A stretch of DNA of 48,517 nt from Pseudomonadota bacterium (GTDB lineage Bacteria; Pseudomonadota; Alphaproteobacteria; SP197): assembly GCA_039028155.1 (NCBI GenBank), contig JBCCIS010000036.1, forward strand, positions 1 to 48,517, given 5' to 3'. Shown here piece after piece: positions 15,950-25,040 of this stretch; position 1 is the first letter of the stretch, and each line of letters opens with the position of its first letter. The translations under genes were made by a program, and so were the position numbers. The notes below the pieces were generated by a model. The model was not told the DNA's origin and did not search any database. It worked only from the letters and a program-made list of their open reading frames with translations.

Positions 15950-17068
15950 CTAGGCCGCCTCGAAACGGCCGGATTCGGCAAAGGCCTCCAGCTGTGATCG
16001 GTAGGGCGCGATGTCGATACCCTGTTCGGCCAGCCAGGTGTCGCTGAAATAGCTCTGCAGGTAGCGCTCACCGGGGTCACAGATCATCGAGACGATGCTG
16101 CCGTTCTTTTCCGCCGCCATCATTTCAGCCGCGATCTTCAGTGCGCCATAGAGGTTGGTGCCGGTAGATGCGCCGCACTTGCGGCCCAGCACGTCCTCCA
16201 GCCACCAGATAGTGGCGAGCGAGGCGGCGTCGGGGATCTTGATCATGCGGTCGATCACGCGCGGCTGAAACGACGGCTCGACCCTTGGCCGCCCGATCCC
16301 CTCGATGCGCGATCCGCGGTCCGACGTCAGGCTGCAGTCGCCGGTTCGATAGCTGTCGTAGAAAACGGAAAACTCCGGATCGACGACGCAAAGCCGGCTG
16401 CGGGCATAGAGTTCCGGGCGATAGCGCAGGTAACGGCCGATCGTTGCCGAGGTGCCGCCTGTACCGGCGCTGACGACGACCCAATCGGGTATGGGAAAGC
16501 GCTCTTTGGCCAGTTGCGAAAAAATGCTCTCGGCGATGTTGTTGTTGCCGCGCCAGTCGGTCGCGCGCTCGGCGAAGGTGAACTGGTCCATGTAGTGCCC
16601 GCCCAGGCTCTCGGCGAGCGCCTGGGCTTCGCCATAGATGTCCTTGGGATCGACCAGTTGGCATTCGCCGCCATAGAACTCGATCGTCGCGATCTTCTCC
16701 CGGGCGGTCGACTTCGGCACCACGCAAATGAAGCGCAAACCCAAGAGGCGCGCGAAGTAAGCCTCCGAAATCGCCGTGCTGCCGGATGATGCCTCGATAA
16801 CGGGGGTGTCCGCGCGCACCATGCCGTTACAGAGCGCGTAGAGAAACAGGGAACGCGCCAAGCGGTGTTTCAAGCTGCCCGACGGGTGAGTCGACTCGTC
16901 TTTCAGATAGAGGTCGACGCTATGGAGACAGGGCAAGTCGAGCTTGATGAGATGGGTGTCGGAGGAACGATTGTAGTCGGCCATGATCTTGGCGATGGCG
17001 CCGCAGACCCACGCGCGATCGTCTCCCTCAAGCGCGTGGTCGAGCGATCGCACGTTCTCTATGGCCAT
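15950..17068 (-). CDS. PLP-dependent cysteine synthase-family protein, Cds1-like
   Basis: A 372-residue fold-type II PLP enzyme. The motif KDESTHPSGSLKHRLARS holds the Schiff-base lysine (Lys67); ASSGSTA and SAGTGGTSATIG are the substrate-carboxylate and PLP-phosphate loops. The overall pattern, including CDPGERYLQSYFSDTWL near the C-terminus, matches the Cds1 group described in mycobacteria as L-cysteine desulfhydrases, longer than the usual 300-residue CysK. Release of sulfide and pyruvate from cysteine is the best guess; other amino-acid beta-eliminations are possible. It is divergent from the GMC oxidoreductase across a 178-nt region. Confidence 0.85.
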   Translation of the reverse strand: MAIENVRSLDHALEGDDRAWVCGAIAKIMADYNRSSDTHLIKLDLPCLHSVDLYLKDESTHPSGSLKHRLARSLFLYALCNGMVRADTPVIEASSGSTAISEAYFARLLGLRFICVVPKSTAREKIATIEFYGGECQLVDPKDIYGEAQALAESLGGHYMDQFTFAERATDWRGNNNIAESIFSQLAKERFPIPDWVVVSAGTGGTSATIGRYLRYRPELYARSRLCVVDPEFSVFYDSYRTGDCSLTSDRGSRIEGIGRPRVEPSFQPRVIDRMIKIPDAASLATIWWLEDVLGRKCGASTGTNLYGALKIAAEMMAAEKNGSIVSMICDPGERYLQSYFSDTWLAEQGIDIAPYRSQLEAFAESGRFEAA

Positions 17069-17246
17069 GGTTCCCGTTTCCTTTTCTCACCGGCATGCGG
17101 GGCAATCAGGGAGACGGGCCATGCTACCGGAGCAGGTCGAATCGGCAAAGCGCGACGGGCATTGGGTTTCGGTCAGGGATCCAGTGGCGTCGGCCCCTGG
17201 ACCCTGTGGTCATCCGCGTTCATCATGACCTCACGAAGGGGGAACC

Positions 17247-18932
17247 GTGGACGGCACATTCGACTACATCATCGTCGGCGCGGGTTCGGCCGGGTGTGTT
17301 CTGGCGAACCGTCTGAGCGAAGACCCCGCCACGACCGTCCTGTTGTTGGAGGCAGGTGGCGGCGACGACACTTACAAGGTCCAGATGCCGGGTGCGCAGC
17401 AACTGCCGCTGGCCGATAAGGACCTCAATTGGTCCTATCTCTCCGAGCCCGAGCCGCAACTGAACAACCGGCGCATCGACGTGCCGCGCGGGCGCGTGTT
17501 GGGCGGTTCGTCGTCGATCAACGGCATGGTCTATCTGCGTGGCCACCCGCTTGACTACGACGCCTGGGCCGAACTGGGCGCGACCGGCTGGTCCTACCGC
17601 GATGTGCTCGCCTACTTCATGCGTGCTGAGAATGCCGCGCACGGTGATCCGTCGATCCGCGGGCATGGCGGCCCCCTCCATGTCACCCGCCCGGATCTTA
17701 CCAACCCCCTGTTCCAGGCGTTCCTGAAAGCCTGCGGCGAAGCCGGACATCCAGCGGACGATGATCTCAATGGTTTGTCTCCCGAAGGTGCCGGCGCCTT
17801 TGAGCGCACGGTGCATAAGGGGCGGCGCTGGAACACGGCCAGTGCTTACCTGCGTCCCGCCCGGTCGCGGCAGAACCTGGAAGTGCTGACGCGCCGACTC
17901 GGCAAAAAGATCATTATCGAGGCGGGACGGGCAACCGGCGTTGTCGCGATTCACGGCGACCGGGAGGAGACGTACCACGCGCGGCGCGAGGTGATTATCG
18001 CCGGCGGCGCCATCAACGCGCCCCAACTCCTGTTGCTGTCGGGCATCGGTCCGGGCGAACACCTGCGGGAGGTCGGCGTGCCCGTCGCCCATGACTTGCC
18101 GGGGGTCGGCAACGGGCTGATGGATCATCTGGAGGTCGTGGTCAAATCCGCCTGTACCCAACCCGTCAGCCTTTACAGCAAGACCGGCCGATTGGCGCGC
18201 CTCGGTGTCGGGCTGCGTTGGATGCTGTCGAAGTCCGGTGTCGGGGCGAGCAACCAGTGGGAGGCCGGGGCCTTCCTTAGAAGCCGCGACGGCTTGTCCC
18301 ATCCCGATATCGAGCTGGAGTTCTTTCCGATCGCAATCTCCTATGACGGATTGCAACTGGCCGACCAGCACGGTTTCCAGGCCGATGTCGGACCCATGCG
18401 CTCGAAGAGCCGGGGTTGGATCCGTTTGGCGGGCCCGGATCCGCGCACGCCGCCCAGGATCTTCTTCAACTACATGAGCCACGAGGATGACTGGCTTGAA
18501 ATGCGCGCGGGCGTGCGGCTGGTTCGCGAGATCTTTGCGCAGCCGGCTTTTGATCCCTATCGGGGCGCCGAAATCGCACCGGGCGCCAGCGTCGTCTCCG
18601 ACGACGACATCGACGCCTTTATCCGCGAAACCGCCTTGACCGTCTATCACCCCTGCGGTTCATGCCGCATGGGAACGGATGCCATGGCCGTTGTCGATCC
18701 CGACTGCCGGGTGCGTGGTCTTGACGGTCTACGCGTTGCCGACGCCTCGATCATGCCGCAGATCACGACCTGCAACACCAACGGCCCGACCATCATGATC
18801 GGCGAAAAGGCTTCCGACCTCATCCGGGGCCGCGATCCCTTGGCGTCGCCCAATATCGGTCCGGAACGTCATGTCGGCGCCCTGCAACGTCCGCGCGCGC
18901 CGATGCGCGAGATGGCGGCGGTCGACCGATGA
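17247..18932 (+). CDS. GMC family FAD-dependent oxidoreductase, choline dehydrogenase-like
   Basis: A 561-residue flavoprotein. It has an N-terminal dinucleotide motif YIIVGAGSAGCVLANRL, the GMC signature RGRVLGGSSSINGMVYLRG, the second GMC signature AGGAINAPQLLLLSGIG, and the active-site His in YHPCGSCRMG with a later Asn in CNTNGPTIMIGEKASDLI. Family members oxidise alcohols; choline to betaine aldehyde is the classic reaction and is compatible with the nearby importer and aldehyde dehydrogenase, but other primary alcohols cannot be excluded. The start is GTG at 17247 with an AAGGGGGAA ribosome-binding site. The C-terminal 40 residues extend beyond the usual end. Confidence 0.88.
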   Translation: MDGTFDYIIVGAGSAGCVLANRLSEDPATTVLLLEAGGGDDTYKVQMPGAQQLPLADKDLNWSYLSEPEPQLNNRRIDVPRGRVLGGSSSINGMVYLRGHPLDYDAWAELGATGWSYRDVLAYFMRAENAAHGDPSIRGHGGPLHVTRPDLTNPLFQAFLKACGEAGHPADDDLNGLSPEGAGAFERTVHKGRRWNTASAYLRPARSRQNLEVLTRRLGKKIIIEAGRATGVVAIHGDREETYHARREVIIAGGAINAPQLLLLSGIGPGEHLREVGVPVAHDLPGVGNGLMDHLEVVVKSACTQPVSLYSKTGRLARLGVGLRWMLSKSGVGASNQWEAGAFLRSRDGLSHPDIELEFFPIAISYDGLQLADQHGFQADVGPMRSKSRGWIRLAGPDPRTPPRIFFNYMSHEDDWLEMRAGVRLVREIFAQPAFDPYRGAEIAPGASVVSDDDIDAFIRETALTVYHPCGSCRMGTDAMAVVDPDCRVRGLDGLRVADASIMPQITTCNTNGPTIMIGEKASDLIRGRDPLASPNIGPERHVGALQRPRAPMREMAAVDR

Positions 18933-18945
18933 CAGGTGTCGCGCG

Positions 18946-20148
18946 GTGACAGATAACCCAACGCCCAAATGTCGAAACGTGTTGCCGCCGCGTGGTGTCG
19001 ACGGCGACGCGTTGGCTGGTGAGATTGACGCGTTGGTGTCCGCGGATGAAACGCCCAGCCTTCCCGTATCGTCTATTCACCCTTTGGACGCTGTCCGGCG
19101 TCATGCATGTGCGATCGTCGGGCAGGTCTATGCCAGTCCCGGCGATTGGCATTGGTCGACGCCGCTGGCGAGGAAGTTGGTCAACGAGACCGCCGCCTTC
19201 GTCCGTCCGATCTTTAGCGCGCCCCCGGATGCGGCCGTCCTGTTTGCGGCGAGTGGATCGGAAAGCAATCTGCTGGCGCTCAAGGGCGCCCGTGATGCGA
19301 CCGCGCGGCGTGAGGTCGTGATGGCTGCAAGCGCCCACCCTTGCCTCGACAAGGCTGCCGCCGTACTGGGCCTGACCGTCGTGCGGACCGCCGTTAGCGA
19401 TGGAGGCCGTGCCGACGTTCAGGCAATGATCGAAGCAACGGGACCTCAGACAGCCGCCGTTGTCCTCTCGATGCCGTGTGACTCGCGCGGTGTCTGCGAC
19501 ATGGTCGCGCCCGTCGCCGAGGCGGCGCAGCGCGCGGGATCGTGGTGTCACGTCGATGCGTGTTTGGGCGGCTATCTTGTGCCGTTTCTTAAAGCCATCG
19601 GCAGGCAGCTTCCCGATTTCGACTTTGGCGTGCCGGGCGTGCGATCGATCTCGGCGGATCTTCATAAGTACGGCTACGCACCCACCGGCATATCGTCATT
19701 GCTGCTGCGCAAGAGGTCGGATGAAGAGGTGATCGGCTTCGCGTTCGATGGCTGGAACGGGAGCCCTTATGCCAGCGCCACCATGGCTGGTACCCGAAGC
19801 GTGGCACCCTTGGCCGGGGCTTGGGCGACGCTTCTGCAGCTTGGCCAGGAGGGTCTATCAGAGCGCGCCGCCGCGGTGGCAGATTGGACCGATCGGCTAG
19901 CGGGGATGGTACGCGCCGACACAGACCTGCAACTATTGTCGTGCGCCGAGGCTGGGATGGTCCATTTCAGTCCGCTAGGCGATTGCTCGGGCTTCGGCAC
20001 CGCCATGGCGCGGCTTGGCTTGCGCGGCAACGCGACGACCGATCCCGACGGGTTCACAACGACCGTGGGGCCGTACTGGGACGATGAGGAGATGGCGCAG
20101 CTGCTTGACGCCGCGAGATCAATCGCCGCGTCAAGCCGCGCCGTCTAG
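18946..20148 (+). CDS. Sphingosine-1-phosphate-lyase-like PLP-dependent enzyme (group II)
   Basis: A 400-residue fold-type I PLP enzyme. The motifs HVDACLGGYL (Asp204 for the PLP nitrogen) and SISADLHKYGYAPTG (Schiff-base Lys241) are those of sphingosine-1-phosphate lyase rather than of glutamate or DOPA decarboxylase, and His131 (SAHPCLDKA) is at the stacking position. It is shorter than most S1P lyases, and no transmembrane anchor is seen. S1P lyase cleaves a phosphorylated amino alcohol into a fatty aldehyde and phosphoethanolamine; whether this one does so is unknown. Start is GTG at 18946, 13 nt after the GMC gene, so the two are probably co-transcribed. Confidence 0.8.
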   Translation: MTDNPTPKCRNVLPPRGVDGDALAGEIDALVSADETPSLPVSSIHPLDAVRRHACAIVGQVYASPGDWHWSTPLARKLVNETAAFVRPIFSAPPDAAVLFAASGSESNLLALKGARDATARREVVMAASAHPCLDKAAAVLGLTVVRTAVSDGGRADVQAMIEATGPQTAAVVLSMPCDSRGVCDMVAPVAEAAQRAGSWCHVDACLGGYLVPFLKAIGRQLPDFDFGVPGVRSISADLHKYGYAPTGISSLLLRKRSDEEVIGFAFDGWNGSPYASATMAGTRSVAPLAGAWATLLQLGQEGLSERAAAVADWTDRLAGMVRADTDLQLLSCAEAGMVHFSPLGDCSGFGTAMARLGLRGNATTDPDGFTTTVGPYWDDEEMAQLLDAARSIAASSRAV

Positions 20149-20154
20149 CTCTTC

Positions 20155-21663
20155 TCAACCCGGATAAGCTTCCTCGTCCTTGTAGGGATACCACCAGAAG
20201 TCCGCCGGCTTGTCCTCGTGGTCGATCATCGAGAGCTTGGAATGACGGAACTGGTCAAGGCCTTCTGCGCCCAATTGCCGGCCGGTGCCTGACATCTTGC
20301 GGCCGCCGAACGGACCGGCGTCGTTGTCGAGCAGGGCGCTGCAGTTGATCCAGGTCATGCCCGCCTCCAACTCCTCGATGCCGCGCATGGTCTCGTGCAG
20401 GTCGGCCGTATAGAGGAACGAGCCCAGGCCGTACTTCGAGTTGTTGGCGTGCTCCAGCGCCTCGTCGAAGCTGCCGACGCGGCAGATTGGCATAACCGGA
20501 CCGAAGCTTTCGTTGTTCATGATTTCCATGTCCGGCGTGCACTCGGTCATGATCGTCGTCTCGCAGAAGAAGCCGCGATTGAAACCATCGGGCCGGCCGC
20601 CGCCCAGGACGACCTTGGCGCCTTCGTCTTGGGCGCGCGCCAGCATCGCCTCGTAGCGGTCGCGTTCGCGAAGTGCCGCCATCGGTCCCATGTCGATCTT
20701 GTCGAGGCCGTTGCCGATACGAAGCTTCTTGGTCAGCTTGACGGCTTCGTCGACAAAGGCGTCATGCACCTGGTCGTGGACGTAGAACCGTTCGGCGGCG
20801 GCGCACACCTGGCCGCAGTTGAGATAAGCGCCGAACACCGCACCCTGGACCGCCATGTCCAGATTGGCCGACGGCATGACCAGGAACGGATCGTTGCCGG
20901 AGGCCTCGATCAAACAGCGCTTGAACGTGGTGCCGCACGTCTCCGACACCGCCTGGCCGGCGCCGATCGAACCGGTGAAGGCGACGCCGTCGATGCCATC
21001 GTGACCGACCAGATGTTTGCCAACCTCGACCGCGCCGGTGATGCACTGCACCAGGCCCTTCGGCAGATGGTCGAAACACTCCATCATCATCAGCGAGGAG
21101 AAGCTGGTGAGATCCGACGGCTTCAAGATGACCGCGTTGCCGGCACCGAGCGCCGCACCGGCTTCCCAGCCGAAGAGGACATAGGGGAAGTTGAAGGGCA
21201 GGATGATGCCGACAACACCGAGCGGATGCTTGGTGACGATATGCATCTGGCCGTCGGCGACCGGGCCGACCACGCGGCCGTTCTCGTGGCGGGCGGCCTC
21301 GGCATAGTAATCAAAGGCGGTCGCTGTCCATTCAACCTCGTCGGCGGACTCTTTATAGGGCTTGCCCATCTCACGGGTCAGGGCCTCGGCAAGCTTGGGC
21401 GAGAGTTCGCGGAATCGGCGCGCGACTTCGTGAAGCTCCTCGCTGCGCTTCAGCATGTTGATGCTGTTCCAATGTTTCTGGGCCCGCTGCGCATTGGCGA
21501 CCGCCTCGTCGACCTCCTCGACCTTGGCCATGGCGATCTCGCCGTTGACCTCTTCGGTGGCGGGATCGATGGCGTCCACGCCGTCGGACGCGGCGCTTTT
21601 GCGGAAGCTGCCGTCCAGATAGATCGAACCGCTGAGTTGCTTGAAGGTGTCGATAACGGTCAT
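20155..21663 (-). CDS. Aldehyde dehydrogenase family protein
   Basis: A 502-residue NAD(P)-dependent aldehyde dehydrogenase. Key residues are visible: Asn158 in PFNFP, Lys181 in KPSD, general-base Glu253 in IEASGNDPF (the usual ELGG is EASG) and catalytic Cys287 in NCGQVCAAAERF. The C-terminal tail includes GGRKMSGTGRQLG. It resembles betaine-aldehyde or succinate-semialdehyde-type enzymes, and oxidation of an aldehyde made by the neighbouring GMC oxidoreductase or lyase is a reasonable inference. The open frame continues 186 codons upstream, but that part overlaps the divergent dipeptidase gene and is a shadow; the start is the ATG at 21663. Confidence 0.93.
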   Translation of the reverse strand: MTVIDTFKQLSGSIYLDGSFRKSAASDGVDAIDPATEEVNGEIAMAKVEEVDEAVANAQRAQKHWNSINMLKRSEELHEVARRFRELSPKLAEALTREMGKPYKESADEVEWTATAFDYYAEAARHENGRVVGPVADGQMHIVTKHPLGVVGIILPFNFPYVLFGWEAGAALGAGNAVILKPSDLTSFSSLMMMECFDHLPKGLVQCITGAVEVGKHLVGHDGIDGVAFTGSIGAGQAVSETCGTTFKRCLIEASGNDPFLVMPSANLDMAVQGAVFGAYLNCGQVCAAAERFYVHDQVHDAFVDEAVKLTKKLRIGNGLDKIDMGPMAALRERDRYEAMLARAQDEGAKVVLGGGRPDGFNRGFFCETTIMTECTPDMEIMNNESFGPVMPICRVGSFDEALEHANNSKYGLGSFLYTADLHETMRGIEELEAGMTWINCSALLDNDAGPFGGRKMSGTGRQLGAEGLDQFRHSKLSMIDHEDKPADFWWYPYKDEEAYPG

Positions 21664-21798
21664 CGTGCTCTCCCTCGTTTCCGGCGCGGTCGCCGCGCGT
21701 CCTTTTCCCGTGCCAAACGATATGAGGCGAGCGCTGGCGTGACAATGGGTTTCGCCAGGGCCTAAGCTGAAACCAACACAAATCGGGGAGATCGAACC

Positions 21799-22809
21799 AT
21801 GGCGACCGAACTCCAGGTTGCAGCGCGCGCACTCTATGACGACGCGTTGATCTGGGACGACCACGCTGGCTTCGGCCCCGATCCGTCGGTCGACCTCAAC
21901 AGACTGGCAATCTGGAAGAATGCGGGCATCAACTACCTCTCGATCAATGTTGGCTATGACCGCATGGATTGGCGCGACACCGTCAAGTCGCTGGCCGCTT
22001 TCCGGCGATGGATCAGGGCGAGCGACGCGTATGAACTGGTCGGCACGGTCGATGAGATCGAACCGGCCCGAAAGGCCGGCAAGATGGCCTGCACCTTCGA
22101 CCTGGAGGGCATGAACGCGCTCGACGGATCGGTTGATATGGTTGAGTTCTATTACGACCTCGGCGTGCGCCAAATGCTGTTCGCCTACAACAAAAACAAC
22201 CAGGCGGGCGGCGGCTGTCACGACGAGGATACCGGCCTGAGCGCGTTCGGTCGCGAGGTCGTGGCCGAGATGAACCGGACCGGCATGGTCATCGATTGTT
22301 CACATTGCGCCTACACGACCAGCATGGAGGCGATGGAGATGTCGTCGGCGCCGACGATCTTCTCTCACTCCAACGCGCGGGCGCTACGCGATCACGAACG
22401 CAACATCACCGACGATCAGGCCAAGGCCTGCGCGGCCAATGGCGGCGTGATCGGCGTCGTCAGCCTGGATCTCTTCATGACCGATGGTGAGGCGACCGAG
22501 GAAATTCTGGCAGACCACATCGATCACTACGTGAACCTGGTAGGCGTGGACCATGTCGGCATTGGCCTGGACTATGCCTGGGACGATGAGGAGAACGACG
22601 ATGGCGGCAACGAGCTTGCCGAAACCATCGCCAAGAACCGCGACTTCTGGCCTGCGCGTCAGTATCCCGACCGACCGGTGCGTTTCCTGCCGCCCGATTG
22701 CCTGCCGCGCCTGACCGAGATTCTGTTGGAGCGCCAATATGCCGAAGGAGATGTGCGCGCCATTCTGGGTGGCAACTTCATGCGCGTCGCCCGGCAGGTG
22801 TGGAAGTGA
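21799..22809 (+). CDS. Membrane dipeptidase-like protein (peptidase family M19)
   Basis: A 336-residue TIM-barrel metallopeptidase without a signal peptide. Family features include TFDLEGMNAL (bridging Glu), VIDCSHCAYT and IFSHSNARAL (two His ligands) and GVDHVGIGLDYAW near the C-terminus. At the N-terminal metal site the usual HxD reads HAG (WDDHAGFG), so one ligand of renal dipeptidase is lost, as in some bacterial subgroups. Family members hydrolyse dipeptides, including D-amino-acid and dehydro forms. The stop overlaps the GTG of the DMFase-like gene by 4 nt (GTGA), which implies joint action on one substrate. Confidence 0.88.
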   Translation: MATELQVAARALYDDALIWDDHAGFGPDPSVDLNRLAIWKNAGINYLSINVGYDRMDWRDTVKSLAAFRRWIRASDAYELVGTVDEIEPARKAGKMACTFDLEGMNALDGSVDMVEFYYDLGVRQMLFAYNKNNQAGGGCHDEDTGLSAFGREVVAEMNRTGMVIDCSHCAYTTSMEAMEMSSAPTIFSHSNARALRDHERNITDDQAKACAANGGVIGVVSLDLFMTDGEATEEILADHIDHYVNLVGVDHVGIGLDYAWDDEENDDGGNELAETIAKNRDFWPARQYPDRPVRFLPPDCLPRLTEILLERQYAEGDVRAILGGNFMRVARQVWK

Positions 22810-25040
22810 CGGGCCGCGCGCTGAACGGTTATAGCGACGTCGTCTCTGTCGCGCCCGGCGGGCGTATCGTCTTCTACGTAAGCTGTGAGGGATACGAGAC
22901 CTACGACGCCCGGATCGTCAGGCTGATCTGTGCGGACGACAATCCAAAGGGCGCGCCGTTTCATGCCGAGCCTGTGAAGGCACCGTGCAACGGCAGCCAC
23001 CCCGGCCACCACCAGATCATTCACGCCGGCTCTCACGGTGTCGTCGATCCGGCGCCAGACTTCATGGGGCCGGGCGGTTTCACCTTGCAGGCGCTGGTCA
23101 TGCCGACAACACCAGGCAGCCGCAAGCAAGGCTTGCTCGGAACCTGGTCGGAGACCGGACAGACGGGCGCCAGCCTGATCCTGGCCGAAGACGGCTCGCT
23201 AGGCTTTGTCGCCGGTGATGGCGACAAGTCCGCCATGGTCAGCACCGGCGTACCGTTGTCGCGCCGGGCCTGGTACCGGGTCGCTGCGGTGTATGACGAT
23301 GAAGGCCAGACGGTGAGGCTCCACCAAGAACCGCTCAACGGCGGCAAACCGCTCGTGACGACAGCGCCGCTTGCGCTTGCTCCAGTGCCGGGAGATGGAA
23401 AATTCCTTATCGCCGCGTGGCAGCACGCTCATCCGGATGGTCGCGGCTACCAAGCCGGGTGTTTCAACGGTCGTGTAGAAAAGCCATGTGTGTCAACCCT
23501 GGCCTTGGATGTGGAAGAACTGGCGCAGGATGACGAAGACTCGTCCAATGGCGTTGTCGCTTCTTGGGATTTTTCCCTAGATATCAGTAGCGAACGGCTG
23601 ACGGATGTATCCGGTAACGGCCACCACGGCGAGACCGTCCATCTGCCCCAGCGTGGCATGCGCGGCGCTGGATGGACGGGCCGCGAGATGTGCTGGCGCC
23701 ATGCGCCCGAAGAGTATGGCGCGATCCACTTCCACGACGACGACGTCTATGATTCCGATTGGCGGGAGAGTTTCGCCTGGACCGTGCCGGTGGGCACGCG
23801 AAGCGGCATCTACGCCGCACACATAACGACCGGTGAGCATGAGGAGTTCATGCCGTTCTGCGTGCGCCCGCCCAAGGGCACGGCGACGGCGGAAGTCTGC
23901 TTTCTCTATCCGACCGGCACCTACGTGGCCTACGCGAACTCCGGCCGGCACTTCCGCAACGACACGGTTGAGATGAAGCAGTTCCGCGCGACCGTCATGA
24001 CCACCGCCGACTGCTTCCTGCAGGAACACTCGGAATACGGCCTTTCGACCTATGACACCCATTCCGACGGTAGCGGCGTCAGCGTGTCGTCGAGGCTCAG
24101 GCCAATCCTCAACATGCGCCCGAAGGTTCGTGTCTGGGGGCTCGCCGCCGACACCCACATCACCTCATGGCTTGAACATGACGGCCAAGCCTATGACGTC
24201 ATCAGCGACGAAGACCTTCATGCCGAGGGCTTCGAGCTCTTGTCGCGCTACCGCGTCGTCATCACCGGCACCCACCCCGAATACCACACGACCGAGATGC
24301 TCGACGCCCTTGCCGCTTTTACCAAGGCTGGTGGCAGGCTGATCTATACGGGCGCCAACGGATTCTATTGGCGCATTGCCTATCACCCGAAAAAACCCGG
24401 CGTCATCGAATGCCGCAAGACCGAAGGCGGCACCAGGTCCTGGGTCAGCGAGGTCGGCGAATCCTTTATGAGCTTCACCGGCGAATACGGCGGCCTGTGG
24501 CGTCGCTCCGGGCGTACGCCTCAGCAGCTGACCGGCATCGGATTCACCGCCCAGGGTTTCGACTGGTCGTCCTGGTACGAGCGCCGACCGGGAAGCTACG
24601 ACACGCGCGCCGCCTTTATCTTCGAGGGCCTGGCCGAAGACGAGAAGATCGGCGATTTCGGTCTCGTCGGCGGCGGCGCGGCCGGCTTGGAGCTCGATCG
24701 CTGCGACTACGCATTGGGGTCGCCGCCGCACACCCTGGTGCTGGCCTCGTCTGCCGGTCACAGCGAAGGCATGCTGGTGGTGATCGAGGAACTGACCTCG
24801 AACCAGCCGGTCATCGGCCCCAACCATCCCAAGGTCCACGCCGACATGACCTTCTTCGAACTGGACGGCGGCGGCGCCGTCTTCTCGACCGGTTCAATTG
24901 CGTGGGCGGGCAGCCTGCCGATCAACGGTTTCGACAACAACGTCGCGACCGTCATGCGCAACGTGCTGTCGCGTTTCCTTGATTCCAAACCCTTTACTGG
25001 TTTCGACGCCTCCGCGCCTGCCAGCCGGCCGATGGCGTGA
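22806..25040 (+). CDS. N,N-dimethylformamidase large-subunit-like amidohydrolase (copy A)
   Basis: A 744-residue soluble protein, close to the 760 or so residues of DMFase large subunits. Order: N-terminal beta domain (to about 85), LamG/concanavalin-like domain (about 90-220), linker, then the catalytic DMFase domain with GAIHFHDDDVYD, TYVAYAN, YDTHSDGSG and THPEY. DMFase binds a mononuclear iron through two tyrosines and a glutamate; the matching residues here appear to be Tyr376, Tyr416 and Glu492. DMFase hydrolyses the amide of dimethylformamide to dimethylamine and formate; the true substrate of this paralog is unknown. The GTG start at 22806 overlaps the dipeptidase stop, and its own stop overlaps the FrhB start. 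No small-subunit gene is adjacent. Confidence 0.85.
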   Translation: MTGRALNGYSDVVSVAPGGRIVFYVSCEGYETYDARIVRLICADDNPKGAPFHAEPVKAPCNGSHPGHHQIIHAGSHGVVDPAPDFMGPGGFTLQALVMPTTPGSRKQGLLGTWSETGQTGASLILAEDGSLGFVAGDGDKSAMVSTGVPLSRRAWYRVAAVYDDEGQTVRLHQEPLNGGKPLVTTAPLALAPVPGDGKFLIAAWQHAHPDGRGYQAGCFNGRVEKPCVSTLALDVEELAQDDEDSSNGVVASWDFSLDISSERLTDVSGNGHHGETVHLPQRGMRGAGWTGREMCWRHAPEEYGAIHFHDDDVYDSDWRESFAWTVPVGTRSGIYAAHITTGEHEEFMPFCVRPPKGTATAEVCFLYPTGTYVAYANSGRHFRNDTVEMKQFRATVMTTADCFLQEHSEYGLSTYDTHSDGSGVSVSSRLRPILNMRPKVRVWGLAADTHITSWLEHDGQAYDVISDEDLHAEGFELLSRYRVVITGTHPEYHTTEMLDALAAFTKAGGRLIYTGANGFYWRIAYHPKKPGVIECRKTEGGTRSWVSEVGESFMSFTGEYGGLWRRSGRTPQQLTGIGFTAQGFDWSSWYERRPGSYDTRAAFIFEGLAEDEKIGDFGLVGGGAAGLELDRCDYALGSPPHTLVLASSAGHSEGMLVVIEELTSNQPVIGPNHPKVHADMTFFELDGGGAVFSTGSIAWAGSLPINGFDNNVATVMRNVLSRFLDSKPFTGFDASAPASRPMA

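Noticed and set aside
21664-22221. N-terminal extension of the aldehyde dehydrogenase frame
   Set aside because: It overlaps the divergent dipeptidase gene and does not resemble an aldehyde dehydrogenase; the ATG at 21663 begins the family domain.
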